DNA of 50,440 bases from Thermoplasmatales archaeon (GTDB lineage Archaea > Thermoplasmatota > E2 > DHVEG-1), in the NCBI GenBank assembly GCA_020343515.1, contig CP070798.1, positions 139,189 through 189,628 on the forward strand. Reading direction: 5' to 3'. Each line of letters opens with the position of its first letter. Position 1 is the first letter of the stretch. Of the stretch, positions 25,526-33,405 are shown piece by piece. The notes beneath the pieces were generated by a model, which searched no databases, was not told the DNA's origin, and saw only the letters and a program-made list of their open reading frames with translations. The position numbers and the translations under genes were made by a program.

Positions 25526-25923
25526 GATTTTCAATGCTTCCCCAGGTATTCGCACAGATGTTTAAAAAACCGTTTACCAATAAATTCCCAGCAAAATATG
25601 TACCTCCCTCGACAACCAAGTTTTTAGAGGATGTTGGAGCAGGTAGAGCAAAGATTATTCCTCCTATTGAAACACCTCCAGGGTTTCGCGGAAAAATCCA
25701 GTATGACAAAGAGAAATGCACTGGATGTAAACTTTGTATCAGAGTTTGTCCTTCTAGTGCCATTGAATTTAAACCTGAGGAGAAGAAGATAAAGATTTAT
25801 CTTGCCCGATGTACGTTTTGTTCACAATGTAACGATGTCTGTCCAGTTAATTGCCTCAGTATGAGTAATGAGTTTTTACTGGCGGATGCTGATAAGTATT
25901 CGAAGGATTTGATTGTTGAATAA
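25522..25923 (+). CDS. Hydrogenase 2[4Fe-4S] ferredoxin-like subunit (NuoI/EchF-like)
   Basis: The 133-residue protein has two 4Fe-4S motifs, CTGCKLCIRVCPSSAI and CTFCSQCNDVCPVNCL, each CxxCxxCxxxCP. A 60-residue N-terminal part rich in Pro and basic residues precedes them and resembles the NuoI/EchF/MbhN docking region. It would pass electrons between ferredoxin and the small subunit. ATGA overlap with the large-subunit gene. It is the last structural gene of the unit; hypF starts 14 bp downstream. Confidence 0.92.
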   Translation: MRFSMLPQVFAQMFKKPFTNKFPAKYVPPSTTKFLEDVGAGRAKIIPPIETPPGFRGKIQYDKEKCTGCKLCIRVCPSSAIEFKPEEKKIKIYLARCTFCSQCNDVCPVNCLSMSNEFLLADADKYSKDLIVE

Positions 25924-25937
25924 ATGGTTAGAGTTTA

Positions 25938-28127
25938 ATGAAACTTATCTTTAAAGGAGTTGTACAGGGAGTCGGTTTTAGGCCAACTATTTATCGTGTA
26001 GCGAAAAAGTTAGGTCTTAGAGGATATGTGTTAAATAAGGGTTCTGAAGTAGAGGTAGTCATTGACAAAGATGTAGATAGATTTATTGAACTGGTTAAAA
26101 AACAACTACCTTCGATAGCTACCATTTCTGATATCGTTATTGAGCCTGACGACCGACAGTTTAATGATTTCTATATTCTCCATAGCAGGAAAGGGGAGCG
26201 TCAGTCGCTCATTCCAGTTGACATTAGTATTTGTGATAATTGTCTAGGGGAGCTCTTTGACCCTGATGATAGACGGTACCATTTTCCCTTTACTAATTGT
26301 ACGTTGTGTGGCGCACGTTTTAGTCTCATTAAAGATTTACCCTATGATAGAGAACGTACTTCTATGGATGAATTTAATCTCTGTAAAGAATGTAAAACAG
26401 AGTACAGAAGTCCAATGAATCGCAGATATCACGCTCAAACAATATCCTGTTCCGTTTGTGGCCCAGTTTATAGTTTATATGACCATAAAAAAAGAGAGCT
26501 AGATAGAAAAGATGTGATAAAACGTTTTGCAGAACAAATTGAGAACGGTAAGATAGGTGTAATCAAATCCTGGGGCGGGATGCACCTCTGTTGTAGAGTT
26601 GATGAAATAAAGCGTTTCCGCGAATGGTATGGTAGGCCTCAGAAATCCTTTGCCGTCATGGTGAAGGATATCAAGTCAGCAGAGGAGTACGGTGAGTTAA
26701 CAAATGATGAACGGAAGCTCATGCTGTCAAATAGTAGGCCTATTGTTTTAGTAGAGAAGAAAAAAGCAGAACAGGTTTCTCCTGGTTTGAACACAATTGG
26801 TTTGTATCTTCCCTATACTGGTCTTCATCATGTTCTTTTTTCATTTCTAGAGAGTAATGCTTTGATTATGACTTCTGCAAATATACCTGGTGAGCCAATG
26901 TTGACTACCAATGAAGAAGTGTTCTCTCTTAATGCTGATTATTATCTTCTACATAATAGAGTTATTCCTAATCGTATTGATGATTCTGTCTTGAAGATTT
27001 GGAAGGGTAAGACATTTTTCCTTAGAAAGTCCCGAGGTTTCGTGCCAGAACCGTTAGACGTAGATTATGATTATCAAGTTTTGAGTGTGGGCGCTGATGA
27101 AAACATTACAGGTTCAATCTCCGTTGATAGTAAGATATATGCTACACAATATATTGGCAATTCAAGGTATTATAGTACTCTGATCTTCCTTGAGGATGGC
27201 CTAAGACATCTGATGAGGTTGTTCATGAAGAAGCAGAAGCTAGATGCAGTTGCTATGGATATTCACCCTGCTTATGATACGCGAAAGGTTGCAGAAAAAT
27301 TTGCAGATGAATTCTCAGTACCGGTTTTTGAGGTTCAACATGATTGGGCACATATAGCCTCGTTGCTGGTTGATAATAAGTTGGATGAAATAGTGGCTTT
27401 GGCAATCGAGGGTCTAGGCTATGGCACTGATGGAACGTTTTGGGGTGGTGACGTTATTTACGCGGATTTTAAGGAATTTGAACGTTTAGGTCATCTTGAA
27501 TACATTCCACTTATAGGTGGTGATCAGGCTACGCTCAATCCAAGACGTTTGGTATATGCAATTTTCAAAAAAATTGGCGAGGATAGGTTTTTTTCTGGAT
27601 CTGACGCTGAAATATTATCTAAATTAATTGAGAAATCCCCGCTTTCCTGCAGTCTTGGAAGATATCTGGATGCAATCTCTTGCTATTTGGATATTTGTAA
27701 AAGGCGGACCTATAGTGGTGAGCCTGCTATGAAGCTTGAAAAATATCTCGCTATGGATCATGATAAATACAATCTGGATGTAAACGTTAAAAATAATGTG
27801 GTACAAGTAATCGATTTATTTAGACAGATAGATGAAAAAATCAAACTACCATTATCAGAGTCTGAAAAAGCAGATGTGACCTATTCTATGGTAAAAAATA
27901 TTGTAGATAGTCTTACAAATATTTCAATTGATTATGCTAACGATAACGATAAAAAAATCATTGGTTTGACAGGTGGTGTTTCATACAATATTCCTATTAC
28001 AGAAATGGTTGAAAAAAGAGTTAATGAGGCAGGATTAAAACTTGTTGTTCACAACCGCGTACCCAACGGCGATGGTGGCGTTGCAGTGGGACAAAATGCG
28101 ATAGCTGGCCATAAGTTATCTTCATAG
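25938..28127 (+). CDS. hypF: Carbamoyltransferase HypF (hydrogenase maturation)
   Basis: HypF makes the carbamoyl group used by HypE for the CN ligands. Domains in order are an acylphosphatase-like N-terminus (VVQGVGFRPTIYRVA, residues about 7-21), a double zinc-finger (CDNCLGEL, CTLCGARF, CKECKTEY, CSVCGP, about 99-185), a YrdC-like domain (about 190-370, with MTSANIPGEP), and the C-terminal Kae1-like carbamoyltransferase part (AVAMDIHPAYDTRK, VQHDWAHIASL, GLGYGTDGTFWGGD, LTGGVSYN). The length of 729 residues is normal. Adjacent to hypE and the structural genes, it completes the CN-ligand pathway in one cluster. Confidence 0.97.
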   Translation: MKLIFKGVVQGVGFRPTIYRVAKKLGLRGYVLNKGSEVEVVIDKDVDRFIELVKKQLPSIATISDIVIEPDDRQFNDFYILHSRKGERQSLIPVDISICDNCLGELFDPDDRRYHFPFTNCTLCGARFSLIKDLPYDRERTSMDEFNLCKECKTEYRSPMNRRYHAQTISCSVCGPVYSLYDHKKRELDRKDVIKRFAEQIENGKIGVIKSWGGMHLCCRVDEIKRFREWYGRPQKSFAVMVKDIKSAEEYGELTNDERKLMLSNSRPIVLVEKKKAEQVSPGLNTIGLYLPYTGLHHVLFSFLESNALIMTSANIPGEPMLTTNEEVFSLNADYYLLHNRVIPNRIDDSVLKIWKGKTFFLRKSRGFVPEPLDVDYDYQVLSVGADENITGSISVDSKIYATQYIGNSRYYSTLIFLEDGLRHLMRLFMKKQKLDAVAMDIHPAYDTRKVAEKFADEFSVPVFEVQHDWAHIASLLVDNKLDEIVALAIEGLGYGTDGTFWGGDVIYADFKEFERLGHLEYIPLIGGDQATLNPRRLVYAIFKKIGEDRFFSGSDAEILSKLIEKSPLSCSLGRYLDAISCYLDICKRRTYSGEPAMKLEKYLAMDHDKYNLDVNVKNNVVQVIDLFRQIDEKIKLPLSESEKADVTYSMVKNIVDSLTNISIDYANDNDKKIIGLTGGVSYNIPITEMVEKRVNEAGLKLVVHNRVPNGDGGVAVGQNAIAGHKLSS

Positions 28128-28155
28128 ATTTCTTAAAAATTAAGAAATATCTTTT
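28128..28155 (+). terminator. Hairpin terminator after hypF
   Basis: ATTTCTTA (28128-28135) and TAAGAAAT (28141-28148) form a perfect 8-bp stem with a 5-base loop, followed by ATCTTTT. It begins directly after the hypF stop, so it probably ends the hydrogenase transcript. Confidence 0.6.
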
Positions 28156-28184
28156 AATTAGTAACAATTTATCTAAGAGATTTC

Positions 28185-28430
28185 ATGGGAAAAAATAAAG
28201 ATTTAATCCAAATCTTATTGCTTGTCTTAATTGGCATGTTCATACCATTTTTCGGCTCTATAATACTAAGCTATGGTTTAGATTTAACAAATTTAAACGA
28301 TTTAATAAAGGTAGGTTCAACATTTGGATATTTTTTACTAATATTTGGAATAGAACTAGCAGTAATATACCTATATTTCACAACAAGTAATTGGGCTGCC
28401 AATAAAAAAATGGAAAAATACAAGCCTTAA
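28185..28430 (+). CDS. Small two-helix membrane protein, unknown
   Basis: The 81-residue protein has a short charged N-terminus (MGKNKDLIQ), two hydrophobic segments (about residues 10-31 and 46-68) and a basic tail (KKMEKYKP). No family is recognised. A TTTTAATTAGTAAC promoter-like stretch and a short leader precede its ATG, and it lies after the putative hypF terminator, so it is probably transcribed alone. It cannot be assigned to the hydrogenase on sequence grounds, although a two-helix anchor would be relevant given the missing membrane subunits. Confidence 0.55.
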   Translation: MGKNKDLIQILLLVLIGMFIPFFGSIILSYGLDLTNLNDLIKVGSTFGYFLLIFGIELAVIYLYFTTSNWAANKKMEKYKP

Positions 28431-28649
28431 CAATGAAACTGACTTATTAAAAATTTAAATCTCAAAGTTTTTAAAAACGCTACCAACCATATTCTGGGCA
28501 AGACTACGTTGAGGGACACTTGCAACCTAAAAAGATATGATGTGCCATAATTGTTATAGCTATTAAGACTGCGTTTTTGGTTATAGCTACGGGGTTTACA
28601 TAAAATATTGGATGATATTTTCTATTCGTTGTAGTATCTTCTGTAAACA

Positions 28650-28658
28650 TTTATATAT
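28650..28658 (+). promoter_or_regulatory. TATA box for the gene at 28694
   Basis: TTTATATAT inside AAACATTTATATATCA lies 36-44 bp upstream of the ATG, with AAGGGA as ribosome site at about 28683. The rest of the 28431-28693 gap is AT-rich; GTTATAGCTA occurs twice there (28553 and 28580), without other structure. Confidence 0.55.
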
Positions 28659-28693
28659 CACAACCTTTGTTAGAATAATTAAGAAGGGATAAA

Positions 28694-29080
28694 ATGAAAA
28701 AACCTATGGTTTATGATTTTCCGGCAACAATAGAAACAGAAAATTTAAGAGCTTGGGGTAATTTGGATATAGAGCAGAAGGGAAAATTGAATATAGGTAA
28801 AAACGAGGAGATATATGAAGTAAGAGTATATCCGTTTAGGTTTGAAGGAGGAGAAGTCAAGTTTTTATCAAAGATTGATAAAACAACAAAAGATGTAACA
28901 TTTATAATGATCACAGGGAATATAATCACAAATGAGCAAAAAGGACCAATTGAAAAATACAAGAATTTTGTAAATAAATTTGAGAATGATTTGAGAGAAA
29001 TAGCAGATATAGAACGAAAAAAGGTTTTAACAGGTGAGGAAATAATAAAAGAATTAAAAGGGAAAGAGATTGACTATTAG
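28694..29080 (+). CDS. Hypothetical soluble protein
   Basis: The protein (128 residues) has no signal peptide or membrane helix. The first 75 residues look like beta strands (VYDFPATIETENLRAWGNL, YEVRVYPFRFEGGEVKFLS, VTFIMITGNIIT); the rest is a highly charged helix (residues about 80-125, KFENDLREIADIERKKVLTG). I recognise no family. A strong TATA box and ribosome site precede it, so it is probably well expressed. The ferredoxin gene follows in the same direction 128 bp downstream. Confidence 0.6.
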   Translation: MKKPMVYDFPATIETENLRAWGNLDIEQKGKLNIGKNEEIYEVRVYPFRFEGGEVKFLSKIDKTTKDVTFIMITGNIITNEQKGPIEKYKNFVNKFENDLREIADIERKKVLTGEEIIKELKGKEIDY

Positions 29081-29208
29081 AATTTAAAAAATAGAGCTAC
29101 TATATAAGATGAAGAAATCCTTTGAGATTATTTACTGAGCAACTCTTATCAATAGTGGTAAAAGATAAATATGATAATTATAATCCGGTGCCAAAGAGGT
29201 TATTAAAC

Positions 29209-29376
29209 ATGGCAGTGGAAATAGATAAGGAAAAATGTACAGCATGTGGAACATGCGAAGAAACATGCCCAGTTGAAGCAATAAAAGTTGATGAAAAGGC
29301 TAAAGTCGATGAAGAAAACTGCATTGACTGTGGTACATGCGTTGATGAATGCCCAGAAGGAGCAATAAGTCAATAA
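29209..29376 (+). CDS. 2[4Fe-4S] ferredoxin
   Basis: The 55-residue protein is a clostridial-type ferredoxin with two CxxCxxCxxxCP motifs: CTACGTCEETCPVEAI and CIDCGTCVDECPEGAI. It would carry low-potential electrons, for example between oxidoreductases and the group 4 hydrogenase. I chose the ATG at 29209 because MAVEIDKEKC is the standard N-terminus and AAGAGGT lies eight bases before it; the frame is open further upstream to 29122 but those residues do not look ferredoxin-like. Confidence 0.93.
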   Translation: MAVEIDKEKCTACGTCEETCPVEAIKVDEKAKVDEENCIDCGTCVDECPEGAISQ

Positions 29377-29406
29377 TACTACTCAATATGCCACAAGTTG
29401 TATTCT

Positions 29407-30108
29407 TTAAAATTTCTTATTTTTATTAAGCCTAGCCTGTATTTTTTCACTTGTTAATTCTCTAAGGGCATCTTTGGCAATCCATCTTGCAGATTTTGAA
29501 TCGATATTTAGAATCTCCTTGGAGAGTTTGATCATCTGTTTATTAAGGGTTAGATTACGCTTACCAATGTTTCTAATCGCCCAGTTAACAGCTTTCTTAA
29601 CATAGTTACGTTCATCAATCGAATGTTTCTTAATCAATGGACAAAATTGTCCAAACTTTTTGTCACTAGCTTTTTTATCGTGAACTGCAAGGCCAGCAAT
29701 CAATGAGAAAGCACCCCGTTTGACAAACTCCTCTTTGCGCTCCGCCCATTCAAAAGCCTTCTTCCATGCAAGAGGGGTTAAATCAAAAAGACTAGTACAC
29801 GCTTGGTCGCATACATCCCATGAATCAAAATCCTTTGCCCAAGAATCCATTTGCTTCCCCGTAACCTTTTTAGGATCCTCAATAAAGCAAGCTAGTAATC
29901 GTGCATCGTGAATGCCAGAATCCCATAGTTTTAAAGCAAGTTTGTGCTCTTTGCCAATTTCTTTAGCAATAGACCTCAATTTATAAATTGAAATACCAAG
30001 ATTGTTCTTAGGATTGATTCCATACCGTGCCATTCCTTTAACAGCTTCTGGATTCGACAAAGATAATAGTTGTTTTAGAATTTCTTCATAGCACATTTGC
30101 ATTCCCAA
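29407..30108 (-). CDS. DNA alkylation repair protein (AlkD-like, HEAT repeats)
   Basis: The 233 residues follow the AlkD/AlkC-type family of DNA glycosylases that remove alkylated purines without flipping the base: MARYGINPKNNLGISIYKLRSIAKEIG, LALKLWDSGIHDARLLACFIEDP, WAKDFDSWDVCDQACTSLF, and VKKAVNWAIRNIGKRN near the end. The WD and the D-x-W-D-x-C-D-x-x segments match the active-site region. The protein is mostly amphipathic helices, as expected of HEAT repeats. The start may be the third codon (MQMCYEEIL). It is downstream of the permease gene on the same strand, 8 bp from its stop. Confidence 0.88.
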   Translation of the reverse strand: MGMQMCYEEILKQLLSLSNPEAVKGMARYGINPKNNLGISIYKLRSIAKEIGKEHKLALKLWDSGIHDARLLACFIEDPKKVTGKQMDSWAKDFDSWDVCDQACTSLFDLTPLAWKKAFEWAERKEEFVKRGAFSLIAGLAVHDKKASDKKFGQFCPLIKKHSIDERNYVKKAVNWAIRNIGKRNLTLNKQMIKLSKEILNIDSKSARWIAKDALRELTSEKIQARLNKNKKF

Positions 30109-30116
30109 TTTAGCTT

Positions 30117-31280
30117 TTATAGTAATAAATTAAACAAATAGCCTAAAATTAGTATTTGTGGAACAGTAATTATCGGGAGCCAAATTGCGGCTTTACGACC
30201 AATATTACTCCATATAAGTCCGATCTCGGTCACATCAGTCGCTACTCCCGCCATAAGAAATGTAAAACTATTACCAAATGCCCCTGTCTGATTGAATATT
30301 TCAAAAGCAAGAGGTGAACTACCCTCAGAACAAACCTCAATAATCGTTGCAAAAAATAATGTCACAAGCAGACCGAGTAATGTAGGTCCCATATATTGTT
30401 GAAAATAATCATGTGGAATATACCCCCGAGCAAACGATGCCATAATCATACCAATTAAAAGCCACCACATCACCATTTTTGTCAATGCCCAAGAACCCCT
30501 AATCGTACCTTTAACAGCATCAATGTTGTTTTTCGCCGTAAACTCATATTCTTTCCATCGTCGTTTAATATCTCGTATTATGGAAAAATCAGTTAAAACA
30601 GGTTTGTCCTCTCCAACCTTACAATGAGCACATTCAACCAACTCTCTCCTCTCCAAATGTTGATAAATTATACCTGTGATCGTTGCAATTATTAACGCAG
30701 AAACTACTATGTAGACTGCTTTTAAACCGAAGAAACCAAACAAAAGAATTGTAATAGGAAGATTAGCCCAAGGGGAAGCTAGTAAAAATGCAATAACAGA
30801 GGAAGTATTTGCTCCTTTTTTATATAATTCAATAGCAATCGCAAGAATCCCATGGGAACATGCACTCATAAAGAATCCAAAAATAATTGAATACAGTATT
30901 GTCCTTTTCCGATGACGAGAAAGATATTTTTCAATGTACTGTCTTGGGATAAAATAGTCAATAATACCGCCTATGAGGAAACCAATTAGTATTGCCCACC
31001 ATATTAATTTTAGATAATCAAGAAACGCATTATAAAATGGATTCAAAGGCTCAATAAAGTATCCAAGAATAAGAAGTATAACTATTACAGGTGTAACAAT
31101 AAAGAGTTTTTCTTTATACCATGGGGCACCAGCCTTTACTGCACAACTTGGACAGTATTTTTCCTTCTCGGGAATTCTGTGTTGTTCTTCAAATTTCTTG
31201 ATGCAATGCTCACTGCAAAAGTAATGTCCATGTGCCGGAATGGTCCCTTTCATTCCACATATTGGATCAGTTTTATCCAT
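30117..31280 (-). CDS. Permease of the ArsP/DUF318 family with N-terminal metal-binding domain
   Basis: The 387-residue protein starts with a small Cys-rich domain (DPICGMKG, HYFCSEHC, YCPSCAVKAG; a YHS/TRASH-like metal-binding unit) and continues with about eight membrane segments. MSACSHGILAIAIELYKKGA and EVCSEGSSPLAFEIF are the paired Cys-containing motifs of the PF03773 permeases, which export arsenic or metal species. CAHCKVGED between the helices may be another metal site. I chose the ATG at 31280 because GAGGG lies just before it and MDKTDPICGM starts the domain; an upstream ATG at 31337 is less likely. An HTH regulator is divergent, so metal-induced export is plausible. Confidence 0.82.
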   Translation of the reverse strand: MDKTDPICGMKGTIPAHGHYFCSEHCIKKFEEQHRIPEKEKYCPSCAVKAGAPWYKEKLFIVTPVIVILLILGYFIEPLNPFYNAFLDYLKLIWWAILIGFLIGGIIDYFIPRQYIEKYLSRHRKRTILYSIIFGFFMSACSHGILAIAIELYKKGANTSSVIAFLLASPWANLPITILLFGFFGLKAVYIVVSALIIATITGIIYQHLERRELVECAHCKVGEDKPVLTDFSIIRDIKRRWKEYEFTAKNNIDAVKGTIRGSWALTKMVMWWLLIGMIMASFARGYIPHDYFQQYMGPTLLGLLVTLFFATIIEVCSEGSSPLAFEIFNQTGAFGNSFTFLMAGVATDVTEIGLIWSNIGRKAAIWLPIITVPQILILGYLFNLLL

Positions 31281-31447
31281 TTGCTGCCCTCTATTGTAAT
31301 TTATTATTTCAACATTTTGCTTATTTCCATATACCATAGATATAAACCTGATTCGGCCAAACTAATATTTTTTCATCTCTTTTTTTAATAATTTTTCATT
31401 GAATTTTCTGCGATTTCAAAACAGATTTTTTTAGAAATAAGATTGGT

Positions 31448-31536
31448 GGAGACGTAAACCGAACAGGGGAACGGATGGTGAGGAGAGGAGGAAAGGATGG
31501 GATTATAAAAACAACCCCTGTGTTTTTTACATCTCC
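31448..31536 (-). ncRNA. Putative structured leader RNA of the permease gene
   Basis: Plus-strand arms GGAGACGTAAA (31448-31458) and TTTACATCTCC (31526-31536) pair at 10 of 11 positions. Inside them CAGGGG (31464-31469) pairs perfectly with CCCCTG (31515-31520), and 5-base strands separate the two helices. The 45-base central loop is purine-rich on the plus strand. On the minus strand the structure begins right at the start site predicted from the TATA box at 31563-31573, so it would form the first part of the permease leader, about 170 bases before the start codon. It could be a metal-responsive or translational element; an independent plus-strand RNA is also possible. No known class was recognised. 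Confidence 0.5.
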
Positions 31537-31538
31537 AG

Positions 31539-31552
31539 TTAACAATTGTTAA
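31539..31552. promoter_or_regulatory. Operator copy 1, TTAAC-N4-GTTAA, at the permease start site
   Basis: TTAACAATTGTTAA is a perfect 14-bp palindrome. It covers the predicted start of transcription of the permease, about 28 bp from the TATA box. A second site with the same half-sites lies at 31652-31665. A palindrome suits a dimeric helix-turn-helix protein, and such a protein is encoded at 31696-32037. Confidence 0.6.
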
Positions 31553-31562
31553 TAGAGATTGG

Positions 31563-31573
31563 TATTTAAATTT
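31563..31573 (-). promoter_or_regulatory. TATA box of the permease gene
   Basis: On the minus strand the sequence reads AAATTTAAATA. It lies about 28 bp upstream of the hairpin edge and operator copy 1, the normal archaeal distance to the start of transcription. Confidence 0.4.
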
Positions 31574-31651
31574 TTCGGTGGATTCCGCTCAAAATTTTAA
31601 TCTGTTTCTTATTCATGATATGAAAATAATATTGAATTTTTTCCTTAATTA

Positions 31652-31665
31652 TTAACGCTAGTTAA
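31652..31665. promoter_or_regulatory. Operator copy 2, TTAAC-N4-GTTAA, at the regulator promoter
   Basis: TTAACGCTAGTTAA has the same half-sites and 4-bp spacer as copy 1. Its right half overlaps the likely TATA element of the regulator gene (TAATTATAAG, 31663-31672). From there transcription would start close to the ATG at 31696, so the mRNA may be leaderless. Binding here would block TBP/TFB and give autoregulation. Confidence 0.6.
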
Positions 31666-31695
31666 TTATAAGTATAAAAACGTTGTTTCACACAT

Positions 31696-32037
31696 ATGAA
31701 ACCTACTCCCTGCGAATACATGATGTGGAATGGATTACCCGTGATACGAAAGGAAATTGCAGTATGTATAATCAATAATTACGGATTAAATCAAAAAGAA
31801 ACAGCAGAAAAACTAGGAGTTACGCCCGCTGCAATTTGTCAATATCTATCAAAAAAACGTGGGAAGATCAAAATTGTTGATGAATCTATACTTGCAGAAA
31901 TCAATAAATCTGCTGATAGAATCATAAAAAATGAAGGAGAGTCGGTTGTTACACCAGAAACTTGTAGAATTTGTAAGATTCTCCTATCTAAAGGAGTGTT
32001 TCCTCTCACCTGTGAATCGTGCCCAACCGAAGAATAA
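31696..32037 (+). CDS. Helix-turn-helix regulator with C-terminal Cys cluster (COG2522-like)
   Basis: The 113-residue protein has a helix-turn-helix at about residues 33-55 (LNQKETAEKLGVTPAAICQYL) like that of archaeal COG2522 regulators. Its C-terminal part has Cys at CRICK and CESC (residues about 90-110), a possible metal or redox sensor. The adjacent divergent gene encodes a metal permease, and the shared gap holds two identical-architecture palindromes, so this protein probably represses both genes and releases them on binding metal or metalloid. That link is inferred from context. Cys6 in the N-terminal MKPTPCEY could also contribute. Confidence 0.8.
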   Translation: MKPTPCEYMMWNGLPVIRKEIAVCIINNYGLNQKETAEKLGVTPAAICQYLSKKRGKIKIVDESILAEINKSADRIIKNEGESVVTPETCRICKILLSKGVFPLTCESCPTEE

Positions 32038-32327
32038 TATCTCTCGATGATCTTGACAGACCCAAGTGAAAACAAGATTTTCCATGGGCGGATAAGCATT
32101 ATGTGCCAAAAACAATGATAACATTATGGTCACAAGTATAAGATAAAATAAGAAGAGGATTACAGGTAACTTATTTACCATATATCGATTCCTGCATGTT
32201 TTATAGGTTGGTACTGAAGCTAGGGGATTAAAAACACATTTTGTAATAGGAACGATAAGAACAATGGAGTGACGGCTATGTATAACATTTGCAAGATTTT
32301 CTCCAATTTGACATGAGGTTACGATTG
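32038..32327. other. Intergenic stretch with no recognised feature
   Basis: The 290 bp between the HTH regulator and yjbQ hold only very short frames. I see no convincing promoter, stem or repeat and no tRNA-like sequence. Both flanking genes end here (convergent), so it may simply be untranslated 3' sequence. Confidence 0.4.
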
Positions 32328-32723
32328 TTAACGGAATATCATATCGATGTAAATCATCCTGTTTCGTGGTCCATCTCCTTCATAGAAAAATATATGCTGC
32401 CATGTGCCTAAAATCAGTTTTCCATTTCTTACTATAACTGTAACAGAAGATCCCAAGAGACTTGCTTTGATATGTGCATCACTGTTTCCTTCCGTATGAT
32501 GATAATCACCCATTTCTGGTACAAGTTTTTTTAATGCATCAATTATGTCTCTTTGTACGCTTGGATCTGCCCCTTCATTAATTGTTATTCCAGCTGTTGT
32601 ATGAGGAACATAAACCATTACACGTCCATCTGTGAGATTTTCTTCATCTACCAGTTTTTTGATGTCATGGGTTATGTCAATCATTTCATTTTTCTTGTTA
32701 GAAAGGATCTTTAACTCTTTCAT
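32328..32723 (-). CDS. YjbQ/UPF0047 family protein (secondary thiamine-phosphate synthase type)
   Basis: The 131 residues match COG0432: VMVYVPHTTAGITINEGADPSVQRDIIDAL, MGDYHHTEGNSDAHIKASLLGSS, and LGTWQHIFFYEGDGPRNR. The conserved HTTAGI and the H-x-E-x-N-x-x-H group form the putative active site. Members have weak thiamine-phosphate synthase activity in vitro and complement thiE mutants; their natural role is uncertain. In archaea the family is very common. It is divergent from the HAD gene with about 85 bp between the starts. Confidence 0.9.
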   Translation of the reverse strand: MKELKILSNKKNEMIDITHDIKKLVDEENLTDGRVMVYVPHTTAGITINEGADPSVQRDIIDALKKLVPEMGDYHHTEGNSDAHIKASLLGSSVTVIVRNGKLILGTWQHIFFYEGDGPRNRMIYIDMIFR

Positions 32724-32808
32724 AAAAAATCATTATTATCAAGATATTTTTAACTATGTTCCTTTGGAAAGATTTTTGTGTCATTCTAATATACCTGATT
32801 CCAGCTCT

Positions 32809-33405
32809 ATGAAAATAAAACCCAGCGCAATTCTTTTCGACATGGACGGTGTCCTTGTTGATTCACTGGATTCATGGTGGAAGTCCCTCAATCAAACTTT
32901 AAAAGCCTTTGGCCACAGGGAGATTAGTAGAGATGAATTTATCGAGAAATACTGGGGTCACGACCTTCAGGATAATATAGAAAGGATGAAACTAAATCCA
33001 GAGGTAGGAAATTTCTGTAACACTATTTATAGTGAGCATCTAGATGAAGTTACCATCTATAAAGATACAAAGGATACGTTGCAAAGGTTAAAGAGGTATA
33101 AAAAAGCAATTATTACCAATACGCCAAGAGATTGTGCAAGGCAAATACTTAAAATGTTTGACATTGAAACATATTTTAGTCATATAATTACGAGTGACGA
33201 TGTAAGAAAAGGAAAGCCTAATCCTGAAATTATATTCAAAGCCTGCGAACGTTTAAACGTTTATCCAGAAGCCGTCGTTTTAGTTGGAGATACAGAGAGT
33301 GACGTACAGGCAGGAAGAGCTGCTGGTTGTACTGTTGTCGGAATTGAAATTAACGCAGATTATACTATCAAAACATTATTAGAATTAACAGAAATTCTAG
33401 AATAA
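32809..33405 (+). CDS. HAD-superfamily phosphatase (phosphoglycolate phosphatase / beta-phosphoglucomutase-like)
   Basis: The protein (198 residues) shows all four HAD motifs: LFDMDGVLVDS (nucleophile Asp and general acid Asp), IITNTPRD (Thr), the Lys in RKGKPNPEI, and VGDTESDVQAGRAAG (acidic pair). A four-helix C1 cap lies between motifs I and II. This subgroup dephosphorylates small sugar phosphates or glycolate phosphate; the substrate cannot be told. I chose ATG 32809 because MKIKPSAILF places the nucleophile at the usual distance; an earlier open stretch to 32632 overlaps yjbQ and is unlikely to be translated. Confidence 0.88.
   Translation: MKIKPSAILFDMDGVLVDSLDSWWKSLNQTLKAFGHREISRDEFIEKYWGHDLQDNIERMKLNPEVGNFCNTIYSEHLDEVTIYKDTKDTLQRLKRYKKAIITNTPRDCARQILKMFDIETYFSHIITSDDVRKGKPNPEIIFKACERLNVYPEAVVLVGDTESDVQAGRAAGCTVVGIEINADYTIKTLLELTEILE

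Noticed and set aside
23335-25923. Interpreting the NuoB/C/D/I-like genes as respiratory complex I
   Set aside because: The large subunit keeps both CxxC nickel-ligand motifs and is flanked by hypE and hypF, so it is a hydrogenase.
28553-28589. Direct repeat GTTATAGCTA, twice, 27 bp apart
   Set aside because: Short, AT-rich and not tied to a promoter, a stem or a gene start; plausible by chance.
29122-29208. Longer N-terminus for the ferredoxin
   Set aside because: The added residues do not resemble ferredoxin, and a good ribosome site precedes the ATG at 29209.
32632-32808. Upstream extension of the HAD phosphatase frame
   Set aside because: It overlaps yjbQ on the other strand and lacks HAD features; the ATG at 32809 gives the normal N-terminus.
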